The notes below the pieces were generated by a model. It had not been told where the DNA came from. It searched no databases and saw only the letters and a program-made list of their open reading frames with translations. This document shows, one piece after another, positions 28,366 through 37,051 of a stretch of DNA of 64,000 nucleotides. The stretch covers positions 62,001-126,000 of the forward strand of contig NZ_KV789173.1 in the NCBI RefSeq assembly GCF_001807485.1, written 5' to 3'. Position numbers and translations under genes: made by a program. This DNA comes from Corynebacterium sp. HMSC08A12 (lineage in GTDB: Bacteria; Actinomycetota; Actinomycetes; Mycobacteriales; Mycobacteriaceae). The number at the start of each line of letters is the position of its first letter. Positions within the stretch are counted from its first letter, which is position 1.

Positions 28366-29919
28366 TTAACTCGGCTCCCCCGGCAGCACTGCACGCATCA
28401 GGGCACCACCGTCGTCCGACTCGTCGGCCACGATCACCCCGTGGTGCCTCTCGATGACCTGCTTGACGATCGCCAGCCCGAGGCCGGAGCCAGGCATAGA
28501 ACGCGCCTGGATCGAACGGTAGAAGCGGTCGAAGACATTCTCCCGGTCCTCCTTTGGAATTCCGGGGCCAGAGTCCGCCACTCGGATCTCCACTTCCTGG
28601 TGTGCTGGAGCGTCGGCATCGGAGCCTGCGGCGTCACCTTCCTCCACAACAATCGGCTGCATCCACACGCGCACCACGCCACCCTCCGGTGACCACTTCG
28701 CCGCGTTATCCAGCAGATTCAGCAGCGCGCGCGACAGGGCGAAGGCATCTCCCCGCAGGTGCCAGTCAATCAGGTGCGTATCGAAGGTCACGTCCGGCCG
28801 GCGCCGCTGCACACGTTCAATACCCAGCGTGATGAGTTCGGAGATCTCGACGGTGCTCAGAACCACCGGGTTCGAGTCCTCGCGAGCAAGGTCCACCAGG
28901 TCGCCGATCAGCCCGCTCATCTCGTCGATCTGTGCGATCACGTCGCGCTCTAGGTCCTTGCGGTCTTCCTCGCTGATGCCGGGACCTTCGCCGTCTTTTC
29001 TTTGTGACGCCAACATCAGCAGCTCCACGTTTGTGCGCAGTGAAGTCAATGGTGTCTTTAGCTCGTGCGAAGCATCCGCGACGAGGTTCTTCTGCTTCGT
29101 CTGCGCCTCCTGGAGGGCGTTCATCATGTTATTGAAAGAGTCCGTGAGGGATCCGAGCTCGTCATGCGAATAGACGGGGATCTGGCGCAGTTCGCCGGTG
29201 CGAGAAACCTCGTCGGCCGCTCGGCGCAGGCGGGTGATCGGTTGAATGCCGGAGTTCGCGACCGCGATGCCCGCGATGATGGAGGCGATGAAGCCGGTTA
29301 CCGCAATCAGAATCAGAACCAACCAGAGGGATTCCAGCGTCTGGTTCGTAAATGCGATGTCCAGACGCAGCACGATCACGCGACCATCAAGGGCGCCGAT
29401 GGCGAAGCTGCGCTTGTCGGCTTCCGATTCAAAAGTGTATGGGTCGTCGCCAACGAGGACGGAGATCTCGTTGGGGCTGAGGATGCCCTCGAACTTGTGC
29501 ACGTCTGCCTGCCGTCCCGCCTGGTCAGCGGGCACGACGAGGACACTCATGTTGTTATCGGAGTCGAAGAAGCGAGGGCGGTAGTCGTCGCCCTCCCCTG
29601 TCTCGCTGACCGGAAACTCAAAGCCCGAGTCGATGTAGGCCTGGGCCTGCGTCTGCAGCGTCTTATCCATCTCCTGCGACAGCACCTGCTTCACGGTGGC
29701 GTAAGAGGAGATGGTGATGACGGCGATACACAGCATCACCACCATGGCGGTGAGGGCAGCCAGTCGCGTGCGCAGAGATAGTCCGCGCACGGAAAAACGG
29801 AGGGACTGGATCAGCCGGTCCCTCCTGCTATCCCCTCGAGTGTCCGCGCCCCCGTTCTCTGCAGAGGCGTACTCGGGCTCTACCGCGAGGTAATCCTCCG
29901 GGAGCCTACGCAGGATCAC
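28366..29919 (-). CDS. mprB: Two-component sensor histidine kinase MprB
   Basis: A 517-residue membrane kinase sensing envelope stress. Order: polar N-terminus, first membrane helix ([24 protein letters not shown]), extracytoplasmic sensor of about 130 residues, second helix ([23 protein letters not shown]), HAMP segment, dimerisation helix with the phospho-histidine in [14 protein letters not shown], and ATPase domain with [23 protein letters not shown] and [12 protein letters not shown]. The gene overlaps mprA by 4 bp and has htrA downstream. The content and order match MprAB-PepD of mycobacteria. Confidence 0.93.
   Translation of the reverse strand: MILRRLPEDYLAVEPEYASAENGGADTRGDSRRDRLIQSLRFSVRGLSLRTRLAALTAMVVMLCIAVITISSYATVKQVLSQEMDKTLQTQAQAYIDSGFEFPVSETGEGDDYRPRFFDSDNNMSVLVVPADQAGRQADVHKFEGILSPNEISVLVGDDPYTFESEADKRSFAIGALDGRVIVLRLDIAFTNQTLESLWLVLILIAVTGFIASIIAGIAVANSGIQPITRLRRAADEVSRTGELRQIPVYSHDELGSLTDSFNNMMNALQEAQTKQKNLVADASHELKTPLTSLRTNVELLMLASQRKDGEGPGISEEDRKDLERDVIAQIDEMSGLIGDLVDLAREDSNPVVLSTVEISELITLGIERVQRRRPDVTFDTHLIDWHLRGDAFALSRALLNLLDNAAKWSPEGGVVRVWMQPIVVEEGDAAGSDADAPAHQEVEIRVADSGPGIPKEDRENVFDRFYRSIQARSMPGSGLGLAIVKQVIERHHGVIVADESDDGGALMRAVLPGEPS
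28995..29011 (-). repeat. GGCGTCA motif copy in mprB, identical to one in uvrD
   Basis: Minus strand GGCGTCACAAAGAAAAG. mprB reads it in the phase ASQRK. The same 17 bases occur at 59974-59990 in the helicase gene, read in another phase. Confidence 0.65.
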
Positions 29920-30611
29920 GGTGCGGTCTCACGCAGCGCGTAACCCACCCCACGAACAGTGTGAATCAAACGAGTCTCGTTATTGGCCTCCGTCTTACGG
30001 CGCAGGTAGCCGATGTAAACTTCCAGTGCATTTCCGGAGGTCGGGAAGTCGTAACCCCAGACCTCTTCCAGGATGGTGTTGCGGGAAAGCACCTTGCGCG
30101 GGTTGTTCATCAGCAGCTCCAGCAGGGCGAACTCCGTGCGGGTCAGGCTGATCTGTCGATCTCCGCGGAAAACATCGCGGGTCTCCGGGTTCAGGGTCAG
30201 ATCCTCGAAGCGCAGTGGCTCGTGCGCCTCCCCTTCCTGGATCGCGGGACGTGCCGCGCGACGGAACAGCGAACGAGTGCGGGCAAGCAACTCTTCCAGG
30301 GCGAAGGGCTTGGGCAGGTAGTCATCTGCACCGGCGTCCAGGCCGGCCACCCGCTCCTCGACGGAATCGCGGGCGGTCAGCAGCAGGATCGGCAGGTCGT
30401 CGCCGTGGCTGCGCAGCTCGCGGCATACGTCCAGACCGTCCTTCTTGGGCATCATCACATCGAGGATGGCCAGGTCCGGTCGTTCGTCAGCGATGAGCTT
30501 AAGGGCCTCCTCGCCATCCGTTGCCAGGACGACGGTGTAGCCGTTGAAGATCAGGGAACGGCGCAGGGATTCGCGCACGGCCTGATCATCATCTACAACA
30601 AGAATCTTCAT
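29916..30611 (-). CDS. mprA: Response regulator MprA (OmpR family)
   Basis: A 231-residue DNA-binding regulator. Receiver domain: [16 protein letters not shown] with the acidic pocket, phospho-acceptor Asp in [15 protein letters not shown] (about residue 50), Thr in LLLTARD and Lys in [14 protein letters not shown]. The winged-helix domain covers the last 95 residues ([49 protein letters not shown]). I start it at the ATG at 30609-30611, which opens the receiver; an ATG three codons earlier is possible. Its stop overlaps the mprB start by 4 bp. Confidence 0.94.
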   Translation of the reverse strand: MKILVVDDDQAVRESLRRSLIFNGYTVVLATDGEEALKLIADERPDLAILDVMMPKKDGLDVCRELRSHGDDLPILLLTARDSVEERVAGLDAGADDYLPKPFALEELLARTRSLFRRAARPAIQEGEAHEPLRFEDLTLNPETRDVFRGDRQISLTRTEFALLELLMNNPRKVLSRNTILEEVWGYDFPTSGNALEVYIGYLRRKTEANNETRLIHTVRGVGYALRETAP

Positions 30612-30662
30612 GTGCTCCATTGTGCCTATGAAATTGTCACAACGCCCGTGCAGACCCACATT

Positions 30663-30680
30663 TTTAAGGAAAGCTCAGTA
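30663..30680 (-). promoter_or_regulatory. Candidate MprA-type box upstream of mprA
   Basis: TTTAAGGAAAGCTCAGTA (plus-strand reading) lies 52 bp before the mprA start and matches the htrA upstream box in 13 of the first 14 bases, suggesting autoregulation. Confidence 0.45.
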
Positions 30681-30704
30681 TTTCTTAGGCCTGTTTCGCC
30701 AATG

Positions 30705-30737
30705 CAAAACCCCGCCACACGTGCATGTGTGACGGGG
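30705..30737 (-). terminator. Terminator of the rpmE2-rpmF transcript
   Basis: CCCCGCCACAC at 30710-30720 pairs with GTGTGACGGGG at 30727-30737 with one mismatch. On the minus strand the stem is followed by TTTTGCATT. It lies 20 bp after the rpmF stop. Confidence 0.75.
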
Positions 30738-30756
30738 GAACGCTACTGGGCTCGTA

Positions 30757-30924
30757 TTAATCCAGGTCGATGAGACCCAGCTGAGCTGCCTTCACCAGAC
30801 GGCGAGGAATCTGAACATCCTGGCCCTGAACCTTAACGTGCTGCAGAGCAACGTTGTCGGCCTTCCACTGGGAACGGCGGGAGTGCGTGTTTGCACGGGA
30901 CATACGGCGCTTCGGAACTGCCAT
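30757..30924 (-). CDS. rpmF: Large ribosomal subunit protein bL32
   Basis: A 55-residue basic protein, [20 protein letters not shown] at its N-terminus and ending [15 protein letters not shown]. The MAVPKRRxSxxxTxxRRxxW pattern is diagnostic of bL32. It has no cysteines, so it is the form without a zinc ribbon. The ATG at 30922-30924 is preceded by a strong AGGAGG. The gene follows rpmE2 by 75 bp on the same strand and is closed by a hairpin terminator. Confidence 0.95.
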   Translation of the reverse strand: MAVPKRRMSRANTHSRRSQWKADNVALQHVKVQGQDVQIPRRLVKAAQLGLIDLD

Positions 30925-30999
30925 TGTCTACTACCTCCTAATTAAAGGTATTGAAAGTGTGAAATAGGTTTCTTGTGATCTTCGTGGTGTGAAGAGGTC

Positions 31000-31263
31000 T
31001 TACTTCTTCTTGCGGCGGGTCATGTTGCCGTAGCGACGCTGGAACTTCTCCACGCGGCCGGCGGTATCCATGACGCGCTGAGCGCCGGTCCAGAAGGGGT
31101 GGGACTCGCTGGTCACGTCAACGACGATGAGCGGGTACTCGTTGCCGTCTTCCCATTCAACGGTGCGGTCGGAGGTAGCGGTGGAGCGAGTGATGAACTG
31201 GTGGCCAGTGCTCGCATCCTTGAAGACTACGGGGTGGTAGTCGGGGTGGATATCCTTCTTCAT
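31000..31263 (-). CDS. rpmE2: Large ribosomal subunit protein bL31, type B
   Basis: An 87-residue protein beginning [20 protein letters not shown] and ending in a KKK tail. Length and the central [35 protein letters not shown] are typical of type B bL31. The cysteines of the zinc-binding type A form are absent. It is divergent from the rpmB-rpmG-rpsN-rpsR operon, so the 462-bp gap between them must hold both promoters. Confidence 0.95.
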
Positions 31264-31361
31264 GGTTTCCTCTTATTCCCTTAGGTACGTGTACATCAGG
31301 TCGGTCCCGTGCGTTACCTGCACGGGTCGTGCCTGAGTCGGGTCATAAAAAGCAGCGCGCC

Positions 31362-31378
31362 TTCTTTTACCTGACGCC
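31362..31378 (-). repeat. GGCGTCA motif copy upstream of rpmE2
   Basis: Minus strand GGCGTCAGGTAAAAGAA. It lies in non-coding DNA about 100 bp upstream of rpmE2. A further plain GGCGTCA is at 31517-31523 in the same gap. Confidence 0.55.
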
Positions 31379-31470
31379 CTTTAGGCCACTCCGCTAAGCG
31401 GGTGGATTTTGGGCGCGACAAAGTCGGTCGCACAACGAGGGTTTATCATAGCGAAGGATAAGGCCATAAA

Positions 31471-31485
31471 GAAAATCGCGTTTTC
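31471..31485. promoter_or_regulatory. Inverted repeat in the rpmE2-rpmB gap, possible operator
   Basis: The gene-free gap 31264-31725 carries divergent promoters. GAAAA at 31471-31475 mirrors TTTTC at 31481-31485, with a five-base non-palindromic centre. A+T arms spaced this way resemble Zur/Fur-type sites, but the centre does not match and the call is weak. I see no other structured element in the gap apart from two GGCGTCA words. Confidence 0.25.
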
Positions 31486-31725
31486 CTAGCTGGAATGGGG
31501 CGAACTGGGGCGTAGGGGCGTCAGAAACAGCGATTAGGTTATGGCGCGACGGTGCTGTAAAGTTAGCTCCCGCTGTTGTCTATGTAAACGTCATCGCCGG
31601 ACAGATTTTAGGCTAGATACGCTAGATGCAGCGCCCCACCACCTAAGACTCTTGGCCCGTCTAACCATGGGTTTTGGAAGTGCGCGGCGCAGGCACCTGA
31701 GATCTCCGGCGGAAGGAGAAAACCC

Positions 31726-31962
31726 ATGTCGGCATATTGCCAGGTCACGGGACGCAAGCCGAGCTTCGGCAAGTCTGTGTCCCACTCGCACCGCCGCACG
31801 AACCGTCGCTGGAACCCGAACATCCAGCGCCGTACGTTCTACTTGCCCTCTGAGGGCCGTTCCATCACGCTGAACGTGTCCACCAAGGGCCTGAAGACCA
31901 TTGACCGTGACGGCATCGAGTCTGTCGTTGCCAAGATCCGCGCCCGTGGGGAGAAGATCTAA
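31726..31962 (+). CDS. rpmB: Large ribosomal subunit protein bL28
   Basis: A 78-residue protein starting [20 protein letters not shown], with the bL28 core [25 protein letters not shown]. Only one cysteine is present where zinc-binding bL28 has a CxxC pair, so this is the zinc-independent form. A strong AAGGAG site precedes the ATG. First gene of a four-gene operon; rpmG starts 2 bp after its stop. Confidence 0.96.
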   Translation: MSAYCQVTGRKPSFGKSVSHSHRRTNRRWNPNIQRRTFYLPSEGRSITLNVSTKGLKTIDRDGIESVVAKIRARGEKI

Positions 31963-31964
31963 CT

Positions 31965-32129
31965 ATGGCACGTAACGATATCCGCCCAATCATCAAGCTG
32001 AAGTCTACGGCTGGCACCGGTTACACCTACGTCACCCGTAAGAACAAGCGCAACAACCCGGATCGCATCACCCTGAAGAAGTTCGATCCGATTGCCCGCA
32101 AGCACGTCGAATTCCGCGAGGAGCGATAG
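31965..32129 (+). CDS. rpmG: Large ribosomal subunit protein bL33
   Basis: A 54-residue protein: [20 protein letters not shown], then [21 protein letters not shown] and the end VEFREER. This pattern is typical of bL33. It has no cysteine, so it is the form that needs no zinc. It sits 2 bp after rpmB and 3 bp before rpsN, clearly one transcript. Confidence 0.95.
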   Translation: MARNDIRPIIKLKSTAGTGYTYVTRKNKRNNPDRITLKKFDPIARKHVEFREER

Positions 32130-32132
32130 TTT

Positions 32133-32438
32133 ATGGCTAAGAAGTCCATGATCGCGAAGAACGAGCAGCGCAAGGAAATCGTCGCCCGCTACGCGGAGCG
32201 TCGCGCTGAGCTCAAGAAGATCATCAAGAACCCGAACAGCACCGACGAGGAGCGCCTGGATGCACAGTGGGAGCTGAACCGTCAGCCCCGCGACGCTTCC
32301 CCAGTTCGCGTCCGTAACCGCGATGCAGCTGATGGCCGCCCGCGCGGCTACCTGCGTAAGTTCGGCCTGTCCCGTGTACGTGTCCGCAACATGGCTCACC
32401 GCGGTGAGCTGCCGGGCGTACGCAAGTCCAGCTGGTAA
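32133..32438 (+). CDS. rpsN: Small ribosomal subunit protein uS14, long form
   Basis: A 101-residue uS14. The C-terminal half ([43 protein letters not shown]) carries the family signature. The longer N-terminus and the lack of the four zinc cysteines identify the zinc-independent version, distinct from the 61-residue zinc form usually found in the main ribosomal operon. It overlaps no neighbour and has rpmG 3 bp upstream. Confidence 0.96.
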
Positions 32439-32453
32439 GGGGGAGCTTTCACA

Positions 32454-32702
32454 ATGAAGCGCACCAACATGAAGAAGGCGCGGATGGAACAGTCCCGCCG
32501 CCCGAAGAAGAACCCGCTCAAGGCCGAGGGCATTGAGACGGTTGACTACAAGAACTACGACCTGCTGCGTAAGTTCATCTCCGAGCGTGGCAAGATTCGC
32601 TCTCGCCGCGTAACGGGCCTGACCCCGCAGCAGCAGCGTCAGGTTGCCACCGCCGTGAAGAACGCGCGCGAGATGGCCCTGCTGCCCTTCCACAGCCGCT
32701 AA
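32454..32702 (+). CDS. rpsR: Small ribosomal subunit protein bS18
   Basis: An 82-residue bS18 with the core [19 protein letters not shown] and [25 protein letters not shown]. The N-terminal cysteines of zinc-type bS18 are missing. GGGGGAG lies just before the start. It is the last gene of the operon; a strong terminator follows. In corynebacteria the rpsF-ssb-rplI cluster often lacks rpsR, so this may be the main or only S18 gene, which cannot be checked here. Confidence 0.96.
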   Translation: MKRTNMKKARMEQSRRPKKNPLKAEGIETVDYKNYDLLRKFISERGKIRSRRVTGLTPQQQRQVATAVKNAREMALLPFHSR

Positions 32703-32769
32703 GCCGCTGTGCCCTTTCGGGCTGGCAGCATAAGGCCGCAGCCCGGAGACGTTTAACAGACACGATCAA

Positions 32770-32816
32770 GACCCACCGCCCCGTGCGAAAGCGCGAGCTA
32801 GGCGGCGGGTCTTTTT
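32770..32816 (+). terminator. Terminator of the rpmB-rpsR operon
   Basis: GACCCACCGCC at 32770-32780 pairs with GGCGGCGGGTC at 32801-32811 (one mismatch), followed by TTTTT and later CCTTTTT. It lies 68 bp after the rpsR stop. Confidence 0.85.
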
Positions 32817-32968
32817 CGTGCCTTTTTACTACCCGTTCGGCGGGTTGTCTGCTTTCTTCGCTAAGCTTGCACAGTAAAACTCTTAAGCGCTCCCCTTTGC
32901 CTGCCGGGTTGAGAAGGGGCGCTGGCCCACATCGGGCGCAAGCCAAACAACAGTTAGGAAGCCTGCAG

Positions 32969-33760
32969 TTGAGCAATAACAACAACCATCCCAACGGCGA
33001 CTTTGGTTCCAATGATCTGCCGGATTACAACAGCTACACCGGCGGAAACTCCGACGGCTCCAACCCCTACGAGCAGGCCGGTTACGGCGCCGAGCAGGCC
33101 GGTTACGGCGCCGAGCAGTCCGATTACAGTGCTGAGCAGGGTGGCTACGGCGACGGCAACTACGGCGCCGGCGCACCCAATGCCTACGGCGCCCCTGCAT
33201 TCCCGAATGCTGCGGCCAATAACGGTGCCATGTTCGGCAACGACCGCCCGGGCGCTTGGAAGCGCCTGCTGGCTCTCATCATCGACAGCCTCTTGGTTCA
33301 GGTGGTTATCGGCAGCATTGTGATGTTCGCTATCGCTGGTCAGGACCTGATGGACTGGTTCCAGGCCACCGTCAACGCCGAGTCCCCCGATGCCGTGGAC
33401 GTGCCCTACCCGACCACCAAGGTGATGATCTCCAGCGTCATCATGCTGGTCGTTTGGTTGACCTACCGTGTTCTCATGGAGTCCAAGAAGGGAGCCACCC
33501 TCGGCAAGATGGCTATCGGCGCCCGTGTGGTCACCGCCGACGGCCAGAACATCGATCCGGTAGAGTCGCTGAAGCGCAACAGCTGGTACATCATCGGCGT
33601 TGTCCTGGGCATGATCCCGAACGTCGGTGCTTTTCTGCAGCTTGTCGTCTACATTGCCGTGGGCGTGACCATCGGCCAGAACTCGGAGAAGCAGTCCTTC
33701 ACCGATAAGTTCGCCAACGCCTACGTGGTGGACAAGTCCGCGTACTACGGGGTTAACTAA
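32969..33760 (+). CDS. RDD family membrane protein
   Basis: A 263-residue protein. The first 90 residues are Asn/Gly/Tyr-rich with tandem EQAGYGA repeats. The RDD domain follows: RPGAWKRLLALIIDSLLVQVVIG (helix 1), a second helix around MISSVIMLVVWLTYRVL, the conserved KKGATLGKMAIGARVV segment, and a third helix. RDD proteins are of uncertain function, with ion transport suggested for some. The start is a TTG at 32969-32971 with AGGAAG 7 bases upstream; the open frame before it overlaps the operon terminator and is not credible. Confidence 0.85.
   Translation: MSNNNNHPNGDFGSNDLPDYNSYTGGNSDGSNPYEQAGYGAEQAGYGAEQSDYSAEQGGYGDGNYGAGAPNAYGAPAFPNAAANNGAMFGNDRPGAWKRLLALIIDSLLVQVVIGSIVMFAIAGQDLMDWFQATVNAESPDAVDVPYPTTKVMISSVIMLVVWLTYRVLMESKKGATLGKMAIGARVVTADGQNIDPVESLKRNSWYIIGVVLGMIPNVGAFLQLVVYIAVGVTIGQNSEKQSFTDKFANAYVVDKSAYYGVN
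33071..33112 (+). repeat. Perfect 21-bp tandem duplication in the RDD gene
   Basis: Two exact in-frame copies of a 21-bp unit (33071-33091 and 33092-33112), each coding EQAGYGA, followed by diverged copies (EQSDYSA, EQGGYGD). A recent slippage event is likely. Confidence 0.85.
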
Positions 33761-33813
33761 GGTCGCGACTACTGCGCTTAAGGCGCAAACACTTAACACA
33801 CTTACATAGCCTC

Positions 33814-34758
33814 ATGTTGAACGTCCTCTCCGGCTTCGCCGTCGTCATCTTCGTCATAGCGATCGGCTTCGGAGTAGGGCGTCTTCGACTTTTAGGCCCC
33901 AATGCGGTCTACACCCTGAACATGTTCGTATTCTGGATCGCGCTGCCCTGCACGCTGATCACGTTCATGTCGAAGACGGACATTGCCCAGCTATTCGGCC
34001 CGAACCTTCTGGTCGTGGCTCTGTCCACGCTCACCACGGGCTTCTTGGCTTTCCTTGGCTATCGCTGGATTACGCGACGGTCCACCGAGGATTCCATCAT
34101 CGCGATGCTGGCCTGCACCTACTGCAACGGCTCCAACCTGGGCATCCCACTAGCCGCCCATTTGATGGACGACCCCACGCTCACCCTCCCGGTGATCCTC
34201 TTCCAGGTCGGCTTCTACGGCCCGCTGAGCGTTCTGGCCCTGGACATGCGCACCGGCAAGCAGACCACGAACTTCGTGTGCTCTACGCTGCTGACGATCC
34301 TGAAGAACCCTCTGATCATCGGCGCCACCATCGGCATCGTCATCTCTCTTCTGCAGCACAACACGGGCTTTACCCTGCCGACGATCGTCGCGGATCCGCT
34401 GGGGATCATCGCGGACGCCACCGTCGGCTGCGCTCTGATCGCCTTCGGCATGTCCATGGCGGAGGTACGTGTGCTCCAGCCCGGCCTGTCGCCCCGTCGC
34501 TCCGTGTGGGCGGCGTCGTTGGTCAAGACTGTCGTGCATCCCGCCATCGCCGCGTTCTACGGTGTCTTTCTTTTCGACGCCACGTCCCAGCTGCTTTTGG
34601 CCATGGTTCTCCTGGCGGCCCTCCCGACCGGGCAGAACGTCTTCACCTACGCCCAACGTTTTGGCGTGAATAAAGTTTTAGCGCGAGACACCGCGGTGGT
34701 TTCCACGGGTCTCGCGCTACCGGTGATGGCGCTAATTATGGTGCTTCTACATGTCTGA
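33814..34758 (+). CDS. Auxin efflux carrier (AEC) family transporter
   Basis: A 314-residue inner-membrane protein with about ten hydrophobic helices in two halves. The opening FAVVIFVIAIGFGVGRLRLLG, the conserved NMFVFWIALPCTLI in helix 2, and CNGSNLGIPLAAHLMDD in the crossover region are typical of bacterial AEC (malonate or other anion) carriers. The substrate is unknown. It stands 53 bp after the RDD gene on the same strand and overlaps the convergent CD225-type gene by 12 bp at its 3' end. Confidence 0.85.
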   Translation: MLNVLSGFAVVIFVIAIGFGVGRLRLLGPNAVYTLNMFVFWIALPCTLITFMSKTDIAQLFGPNLLVVALSTLTTGFLAFLGYRWITRRSTEDSIIAMLACTYCNGSNLGIPLAAHLMDDPTLTLPVILFQVGFYGPLSVLALDMRTGKQTTNFVCSTLLTILKNPLIIGATIGIVISLLQHNTGFTLPTIVADPLGIIADATVGCALIAFGMSMAEVRVLQPGLSPRRSVWAASLVKTVVHPAIAAFYGVFLFDATSQLLLAMVLLAALPTGQNVFTYAQRFGVNKVLARDTAVVSTGLALPVMALIMVLLHV

Positions 34759-35220
34759 TAGTTCACTCAAGCTTAGGCCCAGGATTCCGACGAAAAAGAC
34801 GAAGTACAGGAGGATAAAGGCAGCGGATACCACCACAGATGCAATGGCTAGGTTCTTTGCCTTGTCCGATGCATCCTGTGCACCTGGATAATCGCCGCGG
34901 TACCAGCGGCTTTCTACCTGTGAGGAGTAGTAGATGCCTACTGCACCGAGGGGCAGGCAGCACAGGAGGGTGGCTAGAATAGTCGCCCACATCCAGTTAT
35001 CCGGCGGGGTGCTGCCCACGCCCGGCTGGTAATTCTGCCCCAGCTGCGCGCCGTAGCCGGCGGACTGATTCGGGTAACTGTTGTTCTGATAGCTGCCGTA
35101 ACTCGGCGGCTGGTTCTGGCTCGGGTTCTGGTTGTACCCGCTGTTGTAGGGGTACCCCTGGTTTCCCTGCTGGCCGAAAGGGTCCTCGTTGGAAGGGTTC
35201 TGGTCGTAAGGGTTGGTCAC
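34747..35220 (-). CDS. CD225/dispanin family membrane protein
   Basis: A 157-residue protein with an Asn/Gln/Tyr-rich N-terminal half (NPYDQNPSNEDPFGQQGNQG and onward) and a C-terminal CD225 domain: helix WMWATILATLLCCLPLGAVGI, loop YYSSQVESRWYRGDYPGAQDASDKAKNLAIAS, second helix to the C-terminus. The Gly-D-x-x-x-A-x-x-x-S-x-x-A-K spacing between the helices is the family hallmark. The bacterial function is unknown. The low-complexity head resembles that of the nearby RDD protein. Confidence 0.82.
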   Translation of the reverse strand: MTNPYDQNPSNEDPFGQQGNQGYPYNSGYNQNPSQNQPPSYGSYQNNSYPNQSAGYGAQLGQNYQPGVGSTPPDNWMWATILATLLCCLPLGAVGIYYSSQVESRWYRGDYPGAQDASDKAKNLAIASVVVSAAFILLYFVFFVGILGLSLSELSDM

Positions 35221-35314
35221 TGACTTCCTCGGCTAACTTCTTGGAGTTGGTTGGTAACTGAAATACGTCATTAAAATACCAAAGCAGCGCAGAATGTTCC
35301 CGAGCCGAAAGAAT

Positions 35315-35761
35315 TTATACGCGTAATTCTAGAAACGGCGAGAACGGCAGGATGCGTGCGATGAACCAGAGCCCGATCACTAGCCCCACTGCCATGGGGG
35401 CATGTCGGAAATGCTCCCAATTGGGAATCCGCTTCCCCCATGATCGTGCGGTCCAGGCTAACCAGCTCCAAATCAGCAGGATGACGGCGAGGATCCCCAC
35501 CGCGTTGTAGTGCAGTGCAGCGCCAAAGTCTCCCTGAACCAGCGCCTGGATCATGCGCATCGATCCGCAGCCGGGGCAGTTGAATCCGAATAGTGCCTTC
35601 GTGGGGCATTCTGGGATCGTCCCGCCCGGGGTCTGCGGATCAGCTGCGGCTATGGCGCAGCACGCACATACCGCTGCCGCGCCGACTGCCAGCGGCAGCA
35701 GCTTTTTGAAAGCACCAGTTCGAATATCGCCACCGGCGCCTGACCGCGTTCCTAGCGCCAC
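35315..35761 (-). CDS. DUF2752 membrane protein
   Basis: About 148 residues with three or four hydrophobic helices and the DUF2752 signature CPTKALFGFNCPGCGSMRMIQALVQGD, in which the cysteines of CPT and CPGCG are conserved. Function is unknown. The start is uncertain: GTG at 35759-35761 overlaps the thiolase stop by 10 bp; a GTG 12 codons earlier would overlap it by 46 bp. No clear ribosome site is seen for either. It is the last gene of the minus-strand run that starts at the leucine cluster. Confidence 0.75.
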   Translation of the reverse strand: MALGTRSGAGGDIRTGAFKKLLPLAVGAAAVCACCAIAAADPQTPGGTIPECPTKALFGFNCPGCGSMRMIQALVQGDFGAALHYNAVGILAVILLIWSWLAWTARSWGKRIPNWEHFRHAPMAVGLVIGLWFIARILPFSPFLELRV

Positions 35762-36945
35762 AGCAGCAGCGCGTCGCCCTGACCGCCGCCGCCACACAGG
35801 GAGACGGCAGCCTTGCCGGAGCCGCGGCGCTTCAGCTCGTGCGCCGCGTGAACGACCAGGCGAGCACCGGAGGCACCGATCGGGTGGCCCAGTGAGATGC
35901 CGCCGCCGTGGATGTTGGTCTTCTCCAGCGGGTAGTCCAGGTCCTTGATGGACTGCGCGACAACGGAGGCGAACGCCTCGTTGATCTCCAGAAAGTCCAG
36001 GTCGCTGGCCTCCCAGCCGGCCTTCTTCAGCGCCGCGGCGGTAGCCTGCGACGGCTGGGAGTGCAGCTTGGTGTCCGGGCCGGCGGTCTGGCCGTACTCG
36101 CCCAGGGTGGCCAGGATCTCCAGGCCCTTGGCTTCCGCGTTCTCGCGGGTGGTCAGCACCAAGGCTGCCGCACCGTCGGAGATCTGGGAGGCAGAGGCGG
36201 CGGTGATGGTGCCGTCCTTCACGAAAGCCGGGCGCAGCTTCGCCAGTCCCTCGGCGGTGGTGCCGGGGCGGATGCCCTCGTCGGCGGAGACGGTCACGGT
36301 CTCCTTGCGGCCCTTGACCTCGATGGGGACGATCTCGTCGTTGAAGACACCATCGTTGGTAGCGGCCTCGGCCAGCTGGTGGGAGCGGGCTGCGATCTCG
36401 TCCTGCTCCTCGCGGGTGATGCCGCGCTCGGCGTTGCCCTCGTCCGTCTCCAGCCCCATGGCGGTGCCCTCGTTCGGATCGGACAGGCCGTCGCGCTCCA
36501 GGGAATCCTGCAGCACCAGTGAGCCGTAGCCCTTGCCCGCGCGCACGCCTGCGGCGACGTGCGGGGCGTTCGTCATGGATTCCTGACCGCCGGCGACAAC
36601 GATGCTGGCATCGCCCAGACGGATCAGGCGGGAGGCGTTAATCACGGCATCCAGGCCGGACAGGCACACCTTGTTCACGGTCATTGCGGGGACGTTCATC
36701 GGGATGCCAGCGGCCACAGCGGACTGCTTCGCGGGGTTCTGCCCGGAGCCCGCCTGCACAACCTGGCCCATCAGCACGTAATCCACGGCATCCGCGGCCA
36801 CACCAGAGCGCTCCAGCACGGCCTTGATGGTCTCTGCGCCCAGATCGACCGCGCTCTTCTTCGCCAGCGCGCCGAGCATGCGCCCCTGCGGAGTGCGTGC
36901 TGCGCCTACAACGACAATGTCCTTCGGGTCTTCCTGCAAGGTCAT
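35752..36945 (-). CDS. Acetyl-CoA C-acetyltransferase (thiolase)
   Basis: A 397-residue biosynthetic/degradative thiolase II. The nucleophile cysteine is in VNKVCLSGLDAVI (about residue 90). The C-terminal part has NEAFASVVAQS, GGGISLGHPIGASGARL (catalytic His) and SLCGGGGQGDALLL (second Cys). It would split acetoacetyl-CoA made by the CoA-transferase encoded just upstream, giving two acetyl-CoA. ATG at 36943-36945 fits the family N-terminus DIVVVGAARTPQG; codons upstream lack family features. It follows scoB by about 106 bp, so it may have its own promoter. Confidence 0.93.
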   Translation of the reverse strand: MTLQEDPKDIVVVGAARTPQGRMLGALAKKSAVDLGAETIKAVLERSGVAADAVDYVLMGQVVQAGSGQNPAKQSAVAAGIPMNVPAMTVNKVCLSGLDAVINASRLIRLGDASIVVAGGQESMTNAPHVAAGVRAGKGYGSLVLQDSLERDGLSDPNEGTAMGLETDEGNAERGITREEQDEIAARSHQLAEAATNDGVFNDEIVPIEVKGRKETVTVSADEGIRPGTTAEGLAKLRPAFVKDGTITAASASQISDGAAALVLTTRENAEAKGLEILATLGEYGQTAGPDTKLHSQPSQATAAALKKAGWEASDLDFLEINEAFASVVAQSIKDLDYPLEKTNIHGGGISLGHPIGASGARLVVHAAHELKRRGSGKAAVSLCGGGGQGDALLLWR

Positions 36946-37051
36946 CTGATAAATCCTAACTTTCGAAACTAGTGGCGTCATCGCTTAAAAAAGCCTGCGT
37001 CGTGCCCTCAAGTATGGCACGAACGATGGCCCAGCGAGGCCGATTGGGGGT

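Noticed and set aside
31471..31485. A definite Zur box upstream of the ribosomal operon
   Set aside because: The arms match loosely, but the centre is not palindromic, and I do not recall ribosomal genes in the described C. glutamicum Zur regulon. Kept only as a weak inverted repeat.
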